This document shows, piece by piece, positions 8,786 to 18,140 of a DNA stretch of 64,000 bases; position 1 is the stretch's first letter, and every line of letters starts with the position of its first letter. Source of the DNA: JBBRVW01 sp963784645 (GTDB lineage: Bacteria; Actinomycetota; Actinomycetes; JACCUZ01); contig CAWARY010000020.1 in assembly GCA_963784645.1 (NCBI GenBank), positions 433,329-497,328 of the forward strand, in the 5' to 3' direction. A program made the position numbers and the translations under genes. The notes below the pieces were generated by a model, which was not told where the DNA came from, did not search any database, and worked only from the letters and a program-made list of their open reading frames with translations.

Positions 8786-10051
8786 CTACTTCGCGGAGCG
8801 CACCATGACCGGGGACTTGCCGACGCCGACGGCCTCGCCACCGGACAGCGGCTTCTCGACGCCGTACAGGCCCACCGACGCACGCGCGGACTTGACCGCG
8901 CGCACCGTCGCCTTGCGCGACGGGTTCCAGTACACGCGCTTCACCCCGCCCGAGTAGGTGAGCGTGCAGGTGTAGGTGCCCTTGCGGTCACGGGTGCAGG
9001 GCGAGGTGCGCGTCCCCAGCAGCCAGCCGCGGGTGACCCCGTAGGCCTTGCCGGCCGGCGTCAACGTGACGCCGTCGCTGGCGGTGAGCTGGGTGTTCGC
9101 GAGGTTCTGCAGGTCCCACGCGTACCAGAACACGCCCTTGACGTTGCTGGTGGCGTTGAGCACCAGCGTGCGGGAGACGTAGGCCGCCTCCTTGGCCCGG
9201 CTGATGTTGCGCGCGGTGCCCCCGCCGAGCAGACCGTAGTTGATCTCGGTGTTCCAGATCGGCTTGCGCACACCGGCCTGGGAGAGCATCGTCCGGGACG
9301 CCGACAGCAGGGTCATGGACGCCTCGGGCGCCTGCTTGGGCAGCGGGTACAGGTTGAGCGAGACCACGTCGACCTTGGTGGCGACCTTCGCCCCGCCGAC
9401 GCGCTGGGCGTAGAACGCGCGCAGCCATGCACGCTGGCCGGTGAGCCTGGTGGCCAGCGCCGGGGCGATCACCTTCGCCGCGGAGTCGTTCTTGTTGATG
9501 ACGCGCGAGGCCCAGAGCGTGAGCTTGGCCATCTGCTTGGGGCTGCCGTTCCAGTAGCCGCTGACGTTGGCCTCGTTCCAGACCTGGTAGTCGACGCCGC
9601 GTCCCCGGTACCTGTTCACGACCTTGTAGACGTAGTTGATCCAGGACGACCTGGTCGGCATCGAGGCGGCACCGAGCCCGTAGGTGCCTCGCTTGCCGGG
9701 CTTGGTCGAGTGGAACCTGGGGGTCTGGCCCAGCACCAGCAGCACCCGCGAGCCGTGCGCCCGCGCCGCGTCGACCTGGGCGTCCAGGCGGGTGAAGTCG
9801 TAGACCCCGTTGGCGGTCTCGATCTCCCGCCAGCTCACCCCGGAGTCCCACAGCCGGATCTCGCCGACGCTGGTCTGCGGCCAGCTGACCGGGTCGCCGT
9901 CGTGCATGCCGAAGAAGGAGGCCTTGACGCGCTGGTGGGTCGCGGCCTGGGCGGGTGCGGCCGGCAGCAGCGTCAGCGCGAGGCCGGCGGCCGCTCCGAG
10001 GGCGAGCAGCCGTCGCGGGAAGGTGCCGTGCAGGAGTGTCGTACGTGTCAT
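8786..10051 (-). CDS. Secreted cellulase-like glycoside hydrolase, paralogue 1
   Basis: A 421-residue protein with a Sec signal peptide (basic start, hydrophobic core, APAQA cleavage region near residue 36) and a GH clan-A type TIM barrel. The predicted acid/base is E160 in YQVWNEAN and the predicted nucleophile is E269 in PIWNTEINYG, a pairing seen in GH5/GH39-like enzymes. After the barrel lies a tail of about 90 residues with paired cysteines (PCTRDRKGTYTC) and RVYWNP, ending PVMVRS, which is also found in the neighbouring paralogue. ATG 10051 was chosen because it begins the signal peptide. The substrate is unknown but presumably an extracellular polysaccharide. Confidence 0.85.
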   Translation of the reverse strand: MTRTTLLHGTFPRRLLALGAAAGLALTLLPAAPAQAATHQRVKASFFGMHDGDPVSWPQTSVGEIRLWDSGVSWREIETANGVYDFTRLDAQVDAARAHGSRVLLVLGQTPRFHSTKPGKRGTYGLGAASMPTRSSWINYVYKVVNRYRGRGVDYQVWNEANVSGYWNGSPKQMAKLTLWASRVINKNDSAAKVIAPALATRLTGQRAWLRAFYAQRVGGAKVATKVDVVSLNLYPLPKQAPEASMTLLSASRTMLSQAGVRKPIWNTEINYGLLGGGTARNISRAKEAAYVSRTLVLNATSNVKGVFWYAWDLQNLANTQLTASDGVTLTPAGKAYGVTRGWLLGTRTSPCTRDRKGTYTCTLTYSGGVKRVYWNPSRKATVRAVKSARASVGLYGVEKPLSGGEAVGVGKSPVMVRSAK

Positions 10052-10230
10052 GGGTGAGGGATCCCCGTGTCGCTCGGTGATGGGCAGAGTGCGCGTGTCG
10101 CGAGCAGGCGACGGACGGACTGACCCGCGCCGACGACCTGCTGTCTCAAGGACGCACCGGGCGGGTGTCCGGTTACACCCTAGACGCAGTGCTTCCCCAG
10201 CCGCGGAAGCCTGCCGGGCGCCCGGGCGCG

Positions 10231-11562
10231 TCAGGACCGGGACCGCACCATCACGGGCCGGTAGTCGACCTTGAGCGTGGACCCACCCTTGACCTTGGTC
10301 CGGGCGCCGTAGATGCCGACCTTGTAGGTGGCCGTCCGCGCCGTGGTGACCGTGACCTTCTTGGTCGGGTTCCAGTACACGCGGCGTACGCCCTTCGGGT
10401 ACACGATCACGCAGGTGTAGGTGCCGTTGGTGCTCTTCGCGCAGGGCTTGGCGCGCTTGGTCGCTCCCTTGAGCCGGCCGCCGAGCATCCACATCTGGGC
10501 GAGCCGGAAGGCCTTGCCGGCGAGCGTCAGCTGGCCGCTGGTGGTGTTGGCCGGGTCGACCAGGCGGGTGTTGCCGAGCGTCTTGCCGTTGGCGAGGTAG
10601 CCCATGTCCCAGGCGTACCAGTCCACCCGGCGGATGCCGTTGGCCGCGTTGAGCAGCATGGTGCGCAGCACGTACGACGCCTGCAGCTGGGTCGGGATCG
10701 GCGCTGCACCGGTGCCGCCCGCGGAGCCCGTCGGCATGCCGTAGTTGATCTCGGTGTTCCAGATCGGGAACGTCGACGGGAGGCCGCCGAAGCCGAGGAT
10801 GCGCCGCGCCTTGGTGAGCAGCTCCATCGACTTCTCGGGGGTGCCGACCCTCGTACCGTAGGTGTCGAGCGGGTAGAGGTTCAGGGAGATGACGTCGGTG
10901 TACTTCCACGCCGGCTTGCCGTTCGACCAGGCGAAGGCGAAGCGGGTGATCCCCTTGATCTGCTCACCGATGCGCGAGGCGAAGGCCGGGCTGACGACGA
11001 GGGCACCGCGGTCGACGGACTTCACCGCGTCGTAGGTGCGCTGGGTCAGCCGCGCCATCTGCTGCGGCGTGCCGGTCCAGTAGCCGGTGACGTTGGCCTC
11101 GTTCCACACCTGGTACGCCGCGATCCGGCGCGCCGATGTCGCCGTCGCGCCGTAGCGGGTCACCACCGCGCGGACGTAGCTGGACCAGGCGTCGAGGTTC
11201 GTCGGGTTGGACGTCTTGCCCGCGCCGCCGGCGGCGTAGAAGTCCGGTGTCATCCCGAGCACCAGCGTGACCTCGGCACCGGCGGCGTTGGCGCGCGCCA
11301 CCTGGGCGTCCAGCCGGCTGAAGTCGTAGACGCCGGGCGAGGTCTCGATGTCCCGCCAGGTCACGCCGGAGTCCCAGAGCCGCACTGCGCCGGCGGCGAC
11401 CAGCGGCCAGCTGGTGGGGTCGGCGTCGTGGATCCCGAAGAACCGCTTGTCGACCGTGACGGTCACCGCCGAGGCGGGCGTCGCCGGGGCGAGGGTGGCG
11501 ACCACGGCACCCGCCAGGGCAGCGGCGAGGACGGTACGGAGAGGGCGTCGGGCGGGGCGCAT
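10231..11562 (-). CDS. Secreted cellulase-like glycoside hydrolase, paralogue 2
   Basis: A 443-residue paralogue of the next gene, with the same order of parts: a signal peptide ending near ATPASA (residue 32), a TIM barrel with acid/base E155 (YQVWNEAN) and nucleophile E271 (PIWNTEINYG), then the same Cys-containing tail (GTYTC, RVYWNP, PVMVRS). The two genes are separated by 180 nt and probably arose by tandem duplication. They differ in loop lengths (for example the inserted GSAGGTGAAPIP loop after the nucleophile), so substrate use may have diverged. The ATG is at 11562. Confidence 0.85.
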   Translation of the reverse strand: MRPARRPLRTVLAAALAGAVVATLAPATPASAVTVTVDKRFFGIHDADPTSWPLVAAGAVRLWDSGVTWRDIETSPGVYDFSRLDAQVARANAAGAEVTLVLGMTPDFYAAGGAGKTSNPTNLDAWSSYVRAVVTRYGATATSARRIAAYQVWNEANVTGYWTGTPQQMARLTQRTYDAVKSVDRGALVVSPAFASRIGEQIKGITRFAFAWSNGKPAWKYTDVISLNLYPLDTYGTRVGTPEKSMELLTKARRILGFGGLPSTFPIWNTEINYGMPTGSAGGTGAAPIPTQLQASYVLRTMLLNAANGIRRVDWYAWDMGYLANGKTLGNTRLVDPANTTSGQLTLAGKAFRLAQMWMLGGRLKGATKRAKPCAKSTNGTYTCVIVYPKGVRRVYWNPTKKVTVTTARTATYKVGIYGARTKVKGGSTLKVDYRPVMVRSRS

Positions 11563-11733
11563 GAGGCAGCGGTACGGCTTTCACGAGAGGGGGCGGGCCG
11601 GCCGGCGTCCGGGGTCGGCCCTCGCCGCGGGAGCAAGACCCGACGAGGCCCGGGAGCCACGCAGCAGTGTGCCCGACCAGGCCGTGCAGCGCAGTCAAAT
11701 GGCACGAATGTCCGGATCGAGCGTGTCGCCCGC

Positions 11734-13008
11734 TCAGACCCGGCGCTCGGCCCGGTAGACCCGCTCGGCCGTGCGCCGCAGCTCGCCGTGCGGCCAGGTG
11801 CGGTGCGCGACACCGACCAGGGTGAGGCCGACCACCGCGGCGAACGTCACGGCGACCGCCGGGCTCGCCAGGTCGGCACCGGCACCGGCCAGCAGATAGG
11901 TCGACGCCGTGACGAGCGCGAAGCCGCCGCCCGCGAGGCCGTTGACGCGCCCGCGCATGTCCTGCGGGGTGACGAGGTTCACCGTGGTGAGCAGCGGCAC
12001 CATGAAGCCCTGGGCCGTACCGGACAGGAACCACAGGCCCAGCGCCACCTCCCAGGGCGGGGCCAGGCTGGTCGCCATCAGCGGCAGGCAGGCGACGACC
12101 GCCAGCGGGACGATGGACCGGACCTGCCGCAGCGGGTCGAGCCGGCTGACGAGCCAGGCGCCGATCGCGGCACCGGCCGGCAGGCTGGCCATCAGCGCGG
12201 CACCTATCGCGGGGTCGGCGCCGTCGTCACGGGCGTACGCCAGGGCCACCGCCTCGGGCGCGACGAGGAAGACCGCGGCGCTCCACCCGAGCAGCACCAG
12301 CGCCCGCATCGACGGGTCGTCGAACACCAGCCGCCAGCCGGCCCGGACGTCGGTGAGCAGGGTCGTGTGTCCGCCGGGCTCCCGGACGGCGGGCCGCCAG
12401 CGCAGCGTCGCCGAGAGGACGAGGCCCGATACCGCGAAGGTCCCGACGTCGATCAGCAGGCCGGCCCGCTCCCCCACCAGGACGATCACGACGCCGGCGG
12501 CGACGATGCCGACGACCTGGTCGACCTGGTAGAGCACCCGCATCAGCCCCGTGCCCGCGAGGGTCACGCGCGGGTCCTCCAGCACGTCGGGGACGACCGC
12601 GCGGTGCGCCGCCTCGAACGGCGCCGTGAACGTCTCGGCGACCAGCAGCAGTGCGAGCAGGACCCAGACCGCGGTGCCGTCGACCGCGACCAGGGCGAGA
12701 ACGGTGATCACCACTGCGCGCGCGAGGTCACAGCCGATGAGCACGACCTTGCGCGGCAGCCGGTCGGCCGCGGTGCCGAGAAGGGCGGAGCCGAAGACCG
12801 CCGGGACGAAGCTCACGACGAACGCGAGCACCGCGAGGAAGGCGCTGTCGGTACGCGCCAGCACCAGCGACGCCAGCGCGACCCGAGCGATGTTGTCGCC
12901 CCACTCGCTGGCCACCTGCGCCACCACCAGGCCGCGGAACTCGCTGTTGCGCAGCGCGTCGCGGTAGGTCGCCGCGCCGGCGCGGTGCGTAGGCGCCGCG
13001 CGCGTCAC
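11734..13008 (-). CDS. MFS transporter (EntS/MFS_3-like)
   Basis: A 424-residue protein with about 12 hydrophobic segments and the MFS loop 2-3 motif LLGTAADRLPRKVVLIGCDL. The general character (start YRDALRNSEFRGLVVAQV, many small residues in helices) resembles the MFS_3/EntS exporter group. The GTG start at 13008 overlaps the glnE stop by 4 nt (GTGA), so translation is probably coupled to glnE. Its cargo is unknown. Its place as last gene of the glnA2-glnE operon is unusual and may be incidental. Confidence 0.85.
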   Translation of the reverse strand: MTRAAPTHRAGAATYRDALRNSEFRGLVVAQVASEWGDNIARVALASLVLARTDSAFLAVLAFVVSFVPAVFGSALLGTAADRLPRKVVLIGCDLARAVVITVLALVAVDGTAVWVLLALLLVAETFTAPFEAAHRAVVPDVLEDPRVTLAGTGLMRVLYQVDQVVGIVAAGVVIVLVGERAGLLIDVGTFAVSGLVLSATLRWRPAVREPGGHTTLLTDVRAGWRLVFDDPSMRALVLLGWSAAVFLVAPEAVALAYARDDGADPAIGAALMASLPAGAAIGAWLVSRLDPLRQVRSIVPLAVVACLPLMATSLAPPWEVALGLWFLSGTAQGFMVPLLTTVNLVTPQDMRGRVNGLAGGGFALVTASTYLLAGAGADLASPAVAVTFAAVVGLTLVGVAHRTWPHGELRRTAERVYRAERRV

Positions 13009-16000
13009 CGGTAGAACACCTGCTCCACCACCGTCCTGGCCCGCCGGGTCGCGCGACGGTAGTCGTCGACCAGCGTGCCTGCCGCGCCCGGAGGGTAGCC
13101 GAGCACGCGCGCGACGCCGGTGAGCTCGCGCAGGTCGGTGGGCAGGGTGTCGCCGGCCCGGCCGCGCACGAGCAGGCTCGCGTTGCGCACCCGGCTCGCG
13201 GTCCGCCAGGCGTGGCCGAGCACCCGGGCCTGCTCGGGCTGCAGGAACCCGTGCTCGGCGGCGGCCTGCAGCGCCGCCAGGGTCCGGGTGGTCCGCAGCG
13301 CCGGCACCTCCCCGGCGTGCCGCAGCTGGAGCAGCTGCACGGTCCACTCGACGTCGGCCAGGCCACCAGGACCGAGCTTCGTGTGCCGCTGCGGGTCGGC
13401 ACCCCGAGGCAGCCGCTCGCTCTCGACCCGCGCCTTGATCCGGCGGATCTCGCGCGCGTCGGTCTCGCTCAGACCGTCCGCGCGGTAGCGCAGCGGGTCG
13501 ACCAGAGCCACGAAGCGGGTGCCCAGCTCCGCGTCACCCGCCACCGGCTCGGCGCGCAGCAGGGCCTGGCGCTCCCACACCAGGGACCAGCGCTCGTAGT
13601 ACGTGGCGTACGACGCCAGCGACCGGACGAGCGGGCCGTTGCGTCCTTCCGGGCGCAGATCGGTGTCGACCACGAGCGCCGGGTCGGGCGACGGCACGGA
13701 CAGCAGCCCGCGCAGCTCCTGCACGACGGCGTGCGCCGCCTCGGTCGCGGACCGCTCGTCGGCGCCCTCCACCGGGTCGTGGACGAACAGGACGTCGACA
13801 TCGCTCGCGTAGCTCAGCTCGTGCCCACCGAAGCGGCCCATGGCCACCACCGCGAGCCGGGTCGGCAGCGGCTCGCCCCGGGCGGACTCGACCACGCGCA
13901 CCGCCACCTCGAGGGCGCCCTGAACCGCGACGGCACCGACGTCGGTGAGCGCCTCCTCGACCTGCTCGACGGAGGCCAGCCCCAGCAGGTCGGACGCCGC
14001 GATGCGGAACAGCTCGCGCCGGCGTACCCCGCGGGCCACGCCGACCGCGGTCGTCGGGTCGTCGTGCCGGGCCAGGCCGGCGCGCACCTCGACCAGCAGC
14101 TCGGCCCGGCTGCGGGGCGCCAGGCCGGCGTCGTCGGCGAGCAGCCGCACCGCCTCGGGCGCCCGCGCCAGCAGGTCGACGGCGTAGCGGCTGCTGGCCA
14201 GCAGTCGCGCCAGCCGGTGCGCCACCGTGCCCTCGTCGCGCAGCAGCCGGAGGTACCACGGTGTGGTGCCCAGCGAGTCGCTGAGCCGGCGGAACGCCAG
14301 CAGCCCACCGTCGGGGTCGGGTGCGTCGGCGAACCAGCCGAGCAGCACGGGCAGCAGCGTCCGCTGGATCGCGGCCCGCCGGCTCACGCCGGACGTCAGG
14401 GTCTCGAGGTGCCGCAGCGCGCCGGCCGGGTCGACGTAGCCGAGCGCCTCGAGGCGCGAGCGCGCGGCCTCCGGAGTGAGCCGCGCCTCGTCGGAGGCGA
14501 GCCGCGCGACCGACGACAGCAGCGGCCGGTAGAACAGCTTCTCGTGCAGCCGGCGCACCTCCCGCGCGTGCCGCCGCCACTGCGACTCGAGGTCCGTCAC
14601 CGGGTCGGTACGCAGCCCGATCGAGCGGCCGAGCCGGCGGAGGTCGTCCTCGTCCGCGGGCATCACGTGGGTCCGCCGCAACCGGTGCAGCTGCAGGCGG
14701 TGCTCGATCGTTCGCAGGAACCGGTACGCCCGGTCCAGCTCGGCCGCGTCGTCCCGCCCGACGTAGCCGTAGGTCGACAGGGCCTCCAGCGCCTCCAGCG
14801 TGTTGCCGCTGCGCAGCGACTCGTCGGTGCGGCCGTGGACGAGCTGCAGCAGCTGCACGGCGAACTCCACGTCCCGCAGGCCGCCCGGCCCCAGCTTCAG
14901 CTCGCGGTGGCTGTCGGAGGCCGGCAGGGTGTCCTCGACGCGGCGCCGCATCTGCTGCACGTCGCTGACGAAGTCCGGTCGTTCGGCCGCCTGCCACACC
15001 ATCGGCGCCACCGCATCGACATATGCCTGGCCGAGCGCCAGGTCGCCCGCCACGGGCCGCGCCTTCAGCAGCGCCTGGAACTCCCAGGTCTTGGCCCACC
15101 GCTGGTAGTAGGCCACGTGGCTGGCGAGGGTGCGCACCAGCGGCCCCGCCCGGCCCTCGGGGCGCAGCGCCGCGTCGACCGGCCAGACCGTGCCCTCCCC
15201 GGTCGACGCCGAGCAGACCCGCATCATCGTGGCGGCGACCGCGGCCGCCGCCTTGAGCGCGGCCGTCTCGTCGGCGCTGTCGACCGCCTCGGCGACGAAG
15301 ACCACGTCGACGTCGCTGACGTAGTTGAGCTCGCGCCCACCGCACTTGCCCATCGCGATGACCGCAAGGCGGCAGGTGACCGCGGCGGCGCCGACATCGG
15401 CCCGGGCGACTGCCAGAGCTGCCTCGAGCGTGGCGCCGGCGAGATCGGCGAGCTCGGCCGCGACGTCGGACACCTCGGCACCCTCCGCGACATCGCGTGC
15501 CGCGAGCGCGAGGAGCTGGTTGCGGTAGGCGATCCGCAGATGGTCGCTCGCCGCTGCGACGTCGGGCGGACCGACCGGCAGGGGGTCGTCGGGGTCGGCA
15601 CCGACCTGCAGGAGCATCGCGCGCCGGAGGCCGGCCGCGGTGGGGCGCACGTCCTGATCGGTCGCGAGCAGCCGCCACTGCTGGGGGAACCGCACCAGGT
15701 GGTCGGTCAGCGCCCGGCTGGCGCCCAGCACGGCGAGCAGTCGCCGACGGAACGCCGGGTCGGCGTGCAATGCGCCCCCGAGCAGCGTGTCGGGCTGCGC
15801 CGCGAGCAGGAGGGCCAGCCCGGTGAGGGCGGCATCCGGGTCGGCCGTGAGGCCGAGGTCGGCGAGGATCGCGCCGTCGCCGGCGGGGATCGGCGCCAGG
15901 GCCCCGCCCTCGAGAGCGGCTGCCGCCTGAGCGGGCTCGGTGAAGCCGAGCCGCGCGAGCCGCGCGACCGCGCTGCCGCGGCCGCTCTGCTGCTCCGGCG

Positions 16001-16013
16001 CCACGGCACTCAC
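13005..16013 (-). CDS. glnE: Bifunctional glutamine synthetase adenylyltransferase/deadenylase GlnE
   Basis: Adds AMP to, and removes it from, the GS adenylylation tyrosine (Y402 of the glnA product here). The 1002-residue protein has two nucleotidyltransferase domains, each with the GG/DxD signature: GKCGGRELNYVSDVDVVFV in the N-terminal half (deadenylase) and GRFGGHELSYASDVDVLFV in the C-terminal half (adenylylase). Length matches the family. The GTG start at 16013 lies 1 nt past the stop of the amidotransferase gene, and the stop overlaps the MFS start. It is the third gene of an operon headed by glnA2. Confidence 0.96.
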   Translation of the reverse strand: MSAVAPEQQSGRGSAVARLARLGFTEPAQAAAALEGGALAPIPAGDGAILADLGLTADPDAALTGLALLLAAQPDTLLGGALHADPAFRRRLLAVLGASRALTDHLVRFPQQWRLLATDQDVRPTAAGLRRAMLLQVGADPDDPLPVGPPDVAAASDHLRIAYRNQLLALAARDVAEGAEVSDVAAELADLAGATLEAALAVARADVGAAAVTCRLAVIAMGKCGGRELNYVSDVDVVFVAEAVDSADETAALKAAAAVAATMMRVCSASTGEGTVWPVDAALRPEGRAGPLVRTLASHVAYYQRWAKTWEFQALLKARPVAGDLALGQAYVDAVAPMVWQAAERPDFVSDVQQMRRRVEDTLPASDSHRELKLGPGGLRDVEFAVQLLQLVHGRTDESLRSGNTLEALEALSTYGYVGRDDAAELDRAYRFLRTIEHRLQLHRLRRTHVMPADEDDLRRLGRSIGLRTDPVTDLESQWRRHAREVRRLHEKLFYRPLLSSVARLASDEARLTPEAARSRLEALGYVDPAGALRHLETLTSGVSRRAAIQRTLLPVLLGWFADAPDPDGGLLAFRRLSDSLGTTPWYLRLLRDEGTVAHRLARLLASSRYAVDLLARAPEAVRLLADDAGLAPRSRAELLVEVRAGLARHDDPTTAVGVARGVRRRELFRIAASDLLGLASVEQVEEALTDVGAVAVQGALEVAVRVVESARGEPLPTRLAVVAMGRFGGHELSYASDVDVLFVHDPVEGADERSATEAAHAVVQELRGLLSVPSPDPALVVDTDLRPEGRNGPLVRSLASYATYYERWSLVWERQALLRAEPVAGDAELGTRFVALVDPLRYRADGLSETDAREIRRIKARVESERLPRGADPQRHTKLGPGGLADVEWTVQLLQLRHAGEVPALRTTRTLAALQAAAEHGFLQPEQARVLGHAWRTASRVRNASLLVRGRAGDTLPTDLRELTGVARVLGYPPGAAGTLVDDYRRATRRARTVVEQVFYR

Positions 16014-16014
16014 G

Positions 16015-16770
16015 CTATCGACCTGTGGTCGCTCCGCCGTCGTGGAAACCGCGCACGACGCCGGCGAACGCGAGCGCCAGGGGCTGCCAGGTCGCCGCCA
16101 GCTCGTCCTCCGCCGTGCGCACCTCGGCGACCAGGTCGTCTGCGGTGCGACCCTCGGCGACGAGCAGCGGGCTGTCCTCCCCGGCCCACGACGCGGCGAT
16201 GTCGCCGGTCACCTCGGGGTGCCCCTGCACGCCCCAGGCCGCGCGGCCGAGACGGAACGCCTGGTGCCGGTACGCCGGTGAGGTGGCCAGCAGCACCGAC
16301 CCGCCGGGCAGCTCGGCGATCTCCTCCCAGTGCCACTGCACGACCCGCACCCGTGGCGGGAGGCAGCCGAACACCGGGTCGTCGGCGGCAGCGGGCTCGA
16401 GGTCGACGTCGAGGACCCCGAGCTCGGCCGACGTCCCACGCCGCACGGCGCCGCCGCAGCCCAGCGCGAGCAGCTCCGCGCCCAGGCAGATGCCGAAGGT
16501 CGGTACACCGGCGTCGACCGCCTCGGCGAGCAGCGCGCGGGTGGCCGGCAGCCACGGGCAGTCCTCGTCGTCGGCAGGCCCCATCGCACCACCGAGCACC
16601 AGCAACCCGCTCGCGCCCGCGGCGTCGAGGGACGGCAGCTCGTCGCCGGCATAGGGGTGCCGCACGTCGAGGTCCAGACCGCCCGCGGTCAGCCAGTCGC
16701 CGAACCAGCCGGGTCCGGTGCTCGCCTCGTGCTGGACGACGAGGACCCGAGGCGCACCTGGCGCGGTCAC
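16015..16770 (-). CDS. Class I glutamine amidotransferase-like protein (GMP synthase-like GATase)
   Basis: A 251-residue stand-alone GATase1 domain. It keeps the complete triad: nucleophile C95 in GICLGAELLA, H184 and E186 in GHPEV. Such proteins hydrolyse glutamine or related gamma-glutamyl compounds; PuuD-type gamma-glutamyl-GABA hydrolases and GuaA-like domains are relatives. The gene lies between glnA2 and glnE with 4-nt and 1-nt junctions, so it belongs to the same nitrogen operon. I infer a role in amide-nitrogen release or polyamine/glutamine turnover; no acceptor domain is present. Confidence 0.85.
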   Translation of the reverse strand: MTAPGAPRVLVVQHEASTGPGWFGDWLTAGGLDLDVRHPYAGDELPSLDAAGASGLLVLGGAMGPADDEDCPWLPATRALLAEAVDAGVPTFGICLGAELLALGCGGAVRRGTSAELGVLDVDLEPAAADDPVFGCLPPRVRVVQWHWEEIAELPGGSVLLATSPAYRHQAFRLGRAAWGVQGHPEVTGDIAASWAGEDSPLLVAEGRTADDLVAEVRTAEDELAATWQPLALAFAGVVRGFHDGGATTGR

Positions 16771-18101
16771 AGCGCCCAGAGGTACCGGTCGAGCTCGAAG
16801 GCCGTCACCTCACGGCGGTACTCGAGCCACTCGGCGCGCTTGTTGCGCAGGAAGAAGTCGAAGACGTGCTCGCCGAGCGTCTCCGCCACCAGCTCGCTGG
16901 TCTCCATCCGGCGGATCGCCTCGGACAGGTTCGTCGGGAGCGGCTCGATGCCGAGCGACTGCCGCTCCGCGTCGGTGAGCGCCCAGACGTCGTCCTCGGC
17001 CCCCTCCGGCAGCTCGTAGCCCTCCTCGATCCCCTTGAGCCCGGCGCTGAGGAGCACGGCGTAGGCGAGGTAGGGGTTGCACGCCGAGTCGGGGCTGCGC
17101 ACCTCCACGCGGGTGGACTGGCCCTTGGCCGGCTTGTACATCGGCACCCGCACCATCGCGGACCGGTTGTTGTGGCCCCAGCAGACGTAGGCCGGCGCCT
17201 CTCCGCCGCCGAGCAGGCGTTTGTAGGAGTTGACCCATTGGTTGGTGACCGCGGTGATCTCGGGTGCGTGCACCAGCAGCCCGGCGATGAACGACCGGGC
17301 CACCTTCGAGAGCTGGAACTTCGCGCCTGCCTCGTAGAACGCGTTGCGCTCGCCCTCGAACAGCGACACGTGGGTGTGCATCCCCGAGCCCGGGTGGTCG
17401 GTGAACGGCTTCGGCATGAACGACGCCTGCACGCCCTGGCTGAGGGCCACCTGCTTCATCACGTGCCGGAAGGTCATCACGTTGTCGGCGGTGGACAGCG
17501 CGTCGGCGTAGCGCAGGTCGATCTCCTGCTGGCCCGGAGCACCCTCGTGGTGGCTGAACTCGACGGAGATGCCCATGCTCTCGAGCATCGTGATCGCGTC
17601 ACGGCGGAAGTCGTGGCCGATACCGTGCGCGATGTGGTCGAAGTAGCCACCCTGGTCGACCGGCACCGGAGGCTGCCCCGGCGCACCGTCCCGGAGCAGG
17701 AAGAACTCGATCTCGGGGTGCGTGTAGAAGGCGAAGCCCAGTTCCCCGGCCTTCGCCAGCGTCCGCTTGAGGACCTGGCGCGGGTCGGCGTAGGACGGGG
17801 TTCCGTCGGGGAGCACGATGTCGCAGAACATCCGGGCGGTGCCCGGCGACTCGGAGCGCCACGGCAGGATCTGGAAGGTCCCGGGATCGGGCTTGGCGAG
17901 CATGTCGGACTCGGCGACCCGGGCGAACCCCTCGATCGCGGAGCCGTCGAAGCCGATGCCCTCGTCGAAGGCGCTCTCGAGCTCGGCCGGCGCCACCGCC
18001 ACCGACTTCAGCGTCCCGAGCACGTCGGTGAACCAGAGCCGCACGAAGCGGATGTCGCGCTCCTCGAGGGTCCGGAGCACGAACTCCTGCTGCTTGTCCA
18101 T
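16767..18101 (-). CDS. glnA2: Second glutamine synthetase (GlnA2 type)
   Basis: A 444-residue type I GS paralogue with DGSAIEGF, HPEIEFFLL, ASFMPKPFTDHPGSGMH and NNRSAMVRVP. The region equivalent to the GlnA adenylylation loop reads AEDDVWALTDAE, with no tyrosine, so it should escape GlnE control. Mycobacterial GlnA2 has this character, and Streptomyces relatives (GlnA3/A4) glutamylate polyamines, so the true substrate is open. I chose ATG 18101 (MDKQQEFVL); a longer frame would run into the operator region. The stop overlaps the amidotransferase start (GTGA). Confidence 0.88.
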   Translation of the reverse strand: MDKQQEFVLRTLEERDIRFVRLWFTDVLGTLKSVAVAPAELESAFDEGIGFDGSAIEGFARVAESDMLAKPDPGTFQILPWRSESPGTARMFCDIVLPDGTPSYADPRQVLKRTLAKAGELGFAFYTHPEIEFFLLRDGAPGQPPVPVDQGGYFDHIAHGIGHDFRRDAITMLESMGISVEFSHHEGAPGQQEIDLRYADALSTADNVMTFRHVMKQVALSQGVQASFMPKPFTDHPGSGMHTHVSLFEGERNAFYEAGAKFQLSKVARSFIAGLLVHAPEITAVTNQWVNSYKRLLGGGEAPAYVCWGHNNRSAMVRVPMYKPAKGQSTRVEVRSPDSACNPYLAYAVLLSAGLKGIEEGYELPEGAEDDVWALTDAERQSLGIEPLPTNLSEAIRRMETSELVAETLGEHVFDFFLRNKRAEWLEYRREVTAFELDRYLWAL

Positions 18102-18124
18102 GGCGCAGATCGTGCCGGGCCGGT

Positions 18125-18140
18125 GTTTCCGACGTGTTAC
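18125..18140 (-). promoter_or_regulatory. GlnR-type a-b site upstream of glnA2
   Basis: On the minus strand: GTAAC (18140-18136), six bases, GAAAC (18129-18125). This is one a-b half of the GlnR consensus, 24 nt upstream of the glnA2 ATG. A second a-b pair at the expected spacing is not seen. The full double site upstream of glnA makes it credible; the site may be weaker or may sit in the leader. Confidence 0.65.
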
